A stretch of 64,000 nt of DNA from Kordia sp. TARA_039_SRF. Its GTDB lineage: Bacteria; Bacteroidota; Bacteroidia; Flavobacteriales; Flavobacteriaceae. Made by a program: the position numbers and the translations under genes. Below the pieces are notes generated by a model, which was given only the letters and a program-made list of their open reading frames with translations, made no database searches and was not told where the DNA came from. This document shows, piece after piece, positions 63,340-64,000 of the stretch (positions are counted from its first letter, which is position 1; the number at the start of each line of letters is the position of its first letter). Location of the stretch: NCBI GenBank assembly GCA_006383075.2, contig SMNH02000001.1, positions 437,945 through 501,944 of the forward strand. Direction: 5' to 3'.

Positions 63340-64000
63340 CTAAAAAACATCCAATAACACACCAAGAGAAATATTGCGTTGTTTGGCATTTGGACTTTTG
63401 AAGATGGGCGATAAGTCATATTTGCAGTACAAACTGATATCGTCCCAACCAATATAAGCGCCCAAACCGTAAACAAAGTTATTGGTATTGAAGTTTCTTC
63501 GGATTTCTTGGTCTACATTATCACTATTTTCAGAATAGCGCAATTTTTGTTTTACGGCTAAATTCACACCGAAATAACCACCAAGTCCAATTTTAAATTT
63601 TGAATTGGTGTAATAGCGCACATAACGGTCATTTTCCACTTTGCGCGAAGGTCCAAATTCAAAGTATAACGGAACTGTTAAATTGGTCATTCGTATTTTG
63701 GAACGATTCAAATCGTTAGGAAATTGCTCTAATGTTGTCAGGTCTCCATTGTCCACAAAATAACGGTTTCCTGTTGGTTTTAAGTTGTTATATTGCAACG
63801 TTAAACCGTAACGAAAACGCACAAAGTTGTGATTTTTAGCAACACGTGTACTCCACAGGATTCCAAATTCGAAGAATCGTGAGCCGCCCATTCGATAATC
63901 GGAATCACTGAGTGAAACTCCATCTTGAATGGCATTATTAAATCCGGCAGCAATCATGATGTCCGAATACGTTCGCTTGTCATATTTTAGCGGTCGCTTT
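63340..64000 (-). CDS. Outer-membrane beta-barrel protein (partial, N-terminus outside window)
   Basis: The frame is open from the right edge (reading KRPLKYDKRTYSDI before the internal Met at 63957) to the stop at 63340, so the N-terminal part including the signal peptide lies beyond the window. About 220 residues remain, with alternating aromatic strands (FVRFRYGLTLQYNNL, LTVPLYFEFGPSRK, FKIGLGGYFGVNLAVKQKL) and a C-terminal ISLGVLLDVF typical of outer-membrane barrels in the PorT-like/OMP_b-brl group. Exact family is uncertain. Confidence 0.75.
   Translation of the reverse strand, partial: KRPLKYDKRTYSDIMIAAGFNNAIQDGVSLSDSDYRMGGSRFFEFGILWSTRVAKNHNFVRFRYGLTLQYNNLKPTGNRYFVDNGDLTTLEQFPNDLNRSKIRMTNLTVPLYFEFGPSRKVENDRYVRYYTNSKFKIGLGGYFGVNLAVKQKLRYSENSDNVDQEIRRNFNTNNFVYGLGAYIGWDDISLYCKYDLSPIFKSPNAKQRNISLGVLLDVF

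Overview
The window is chromosomal DNA from a low-GC marine-type member of the Flavobacteriaceae (Bacteroidota). Three things support this: gliding genes gldB and gldC, type IX secretion C-terminal sorting domains on two large surface proteins, and promoters of the TAnnTTTG type. An S46 dipeptidyl-peptidase, the flavobacterial form of the division cluster and a Bacteroidota-type lanthipeptide leader agree. The overall look, including several dispersed repeat families, resembles Kordia; that genus guess is inference.

Layout. (1) 1-2984, minus strand: a solute-uptake set (sodium:solute symporter cut by the window edge, its DUF4212 small subunit, a porin) preceded by a small zinc-ribbon/HTH protein related to IS1 InsA. 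A 163-bp MITE-like element with 26-bp inverted ends lies between small and large subunit genes. (2) 3120-8966, plus strand: a secreted small protein, an orphan DUF4157 (eCIS-type) protein with a phage-tail-lysozyme-like C-terminus, a DUF2490 outer-membrane protein, a transglutaminase-like protein, and a lanthipeptide precursor followed by an orphan LanC cyclase. (3) 9182-21518: a 1404-aa type IX secreted beta-helix protein, a LytTR two-component pair, and a 1217-aa VCBS/FG-GAP type IX secreted protein. (4) 21818-35634: an AT-rich accessory island, probably for defence. It holds a PIN-like membrane protein, a GHKL (sacsin-like) ATPase paired with an AlbA_2-HEPN protein, a three-gene operon (tandem phosphoribosyltransferase-like/GAF/histidine kinase, stand-alone receiver, four-helix membrane protein), a UvrD-like helicase with an inserted nuclease domain whose N-terminus is lost, and an IS256-family element at that break. 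The island ends at tRNA-Arg(UCG). (5) 35848-52458, minus strand: yqeY and the complete division/cell-wall (dcw) cluster mraZ-rsmH-ftsL-ftsI-murE-mraY-murD-ftsW-murG-murC-ftsQ-ftsA-ftsZ, headed by a promoter overlapped by three MraZ boxes. (6) 52741-64000: alpha/beta hydrolase, engB, S46 peptidase, DUF5995 protein, gldC/gldB, nadE, an atypical LuxR-type response regulator, dnaG lacking its zinc ligands, and a partial outer-membrane barrel.

The best candidate for an undescribed system is 27175-32223. A kinase-like protein with two phosphoribosyltransferase-like domains is translationally coupled to a receiver and then to a small membrane protein, suggesting a phosphorelay from a nucleotide-sensing module to a membrane effector. 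The neighbouring ATPase/AlbA-HEPN pair (23126-26727) is a second candidate module. A 75-bp repeat with the palindrome AAAGTTCGAACTTT occurs four times between 9 and 23 kb, always 3' of a plus-strand gene or terminator and in one orientation. All functional statements rest on reading motifs by eye; no database search was run.
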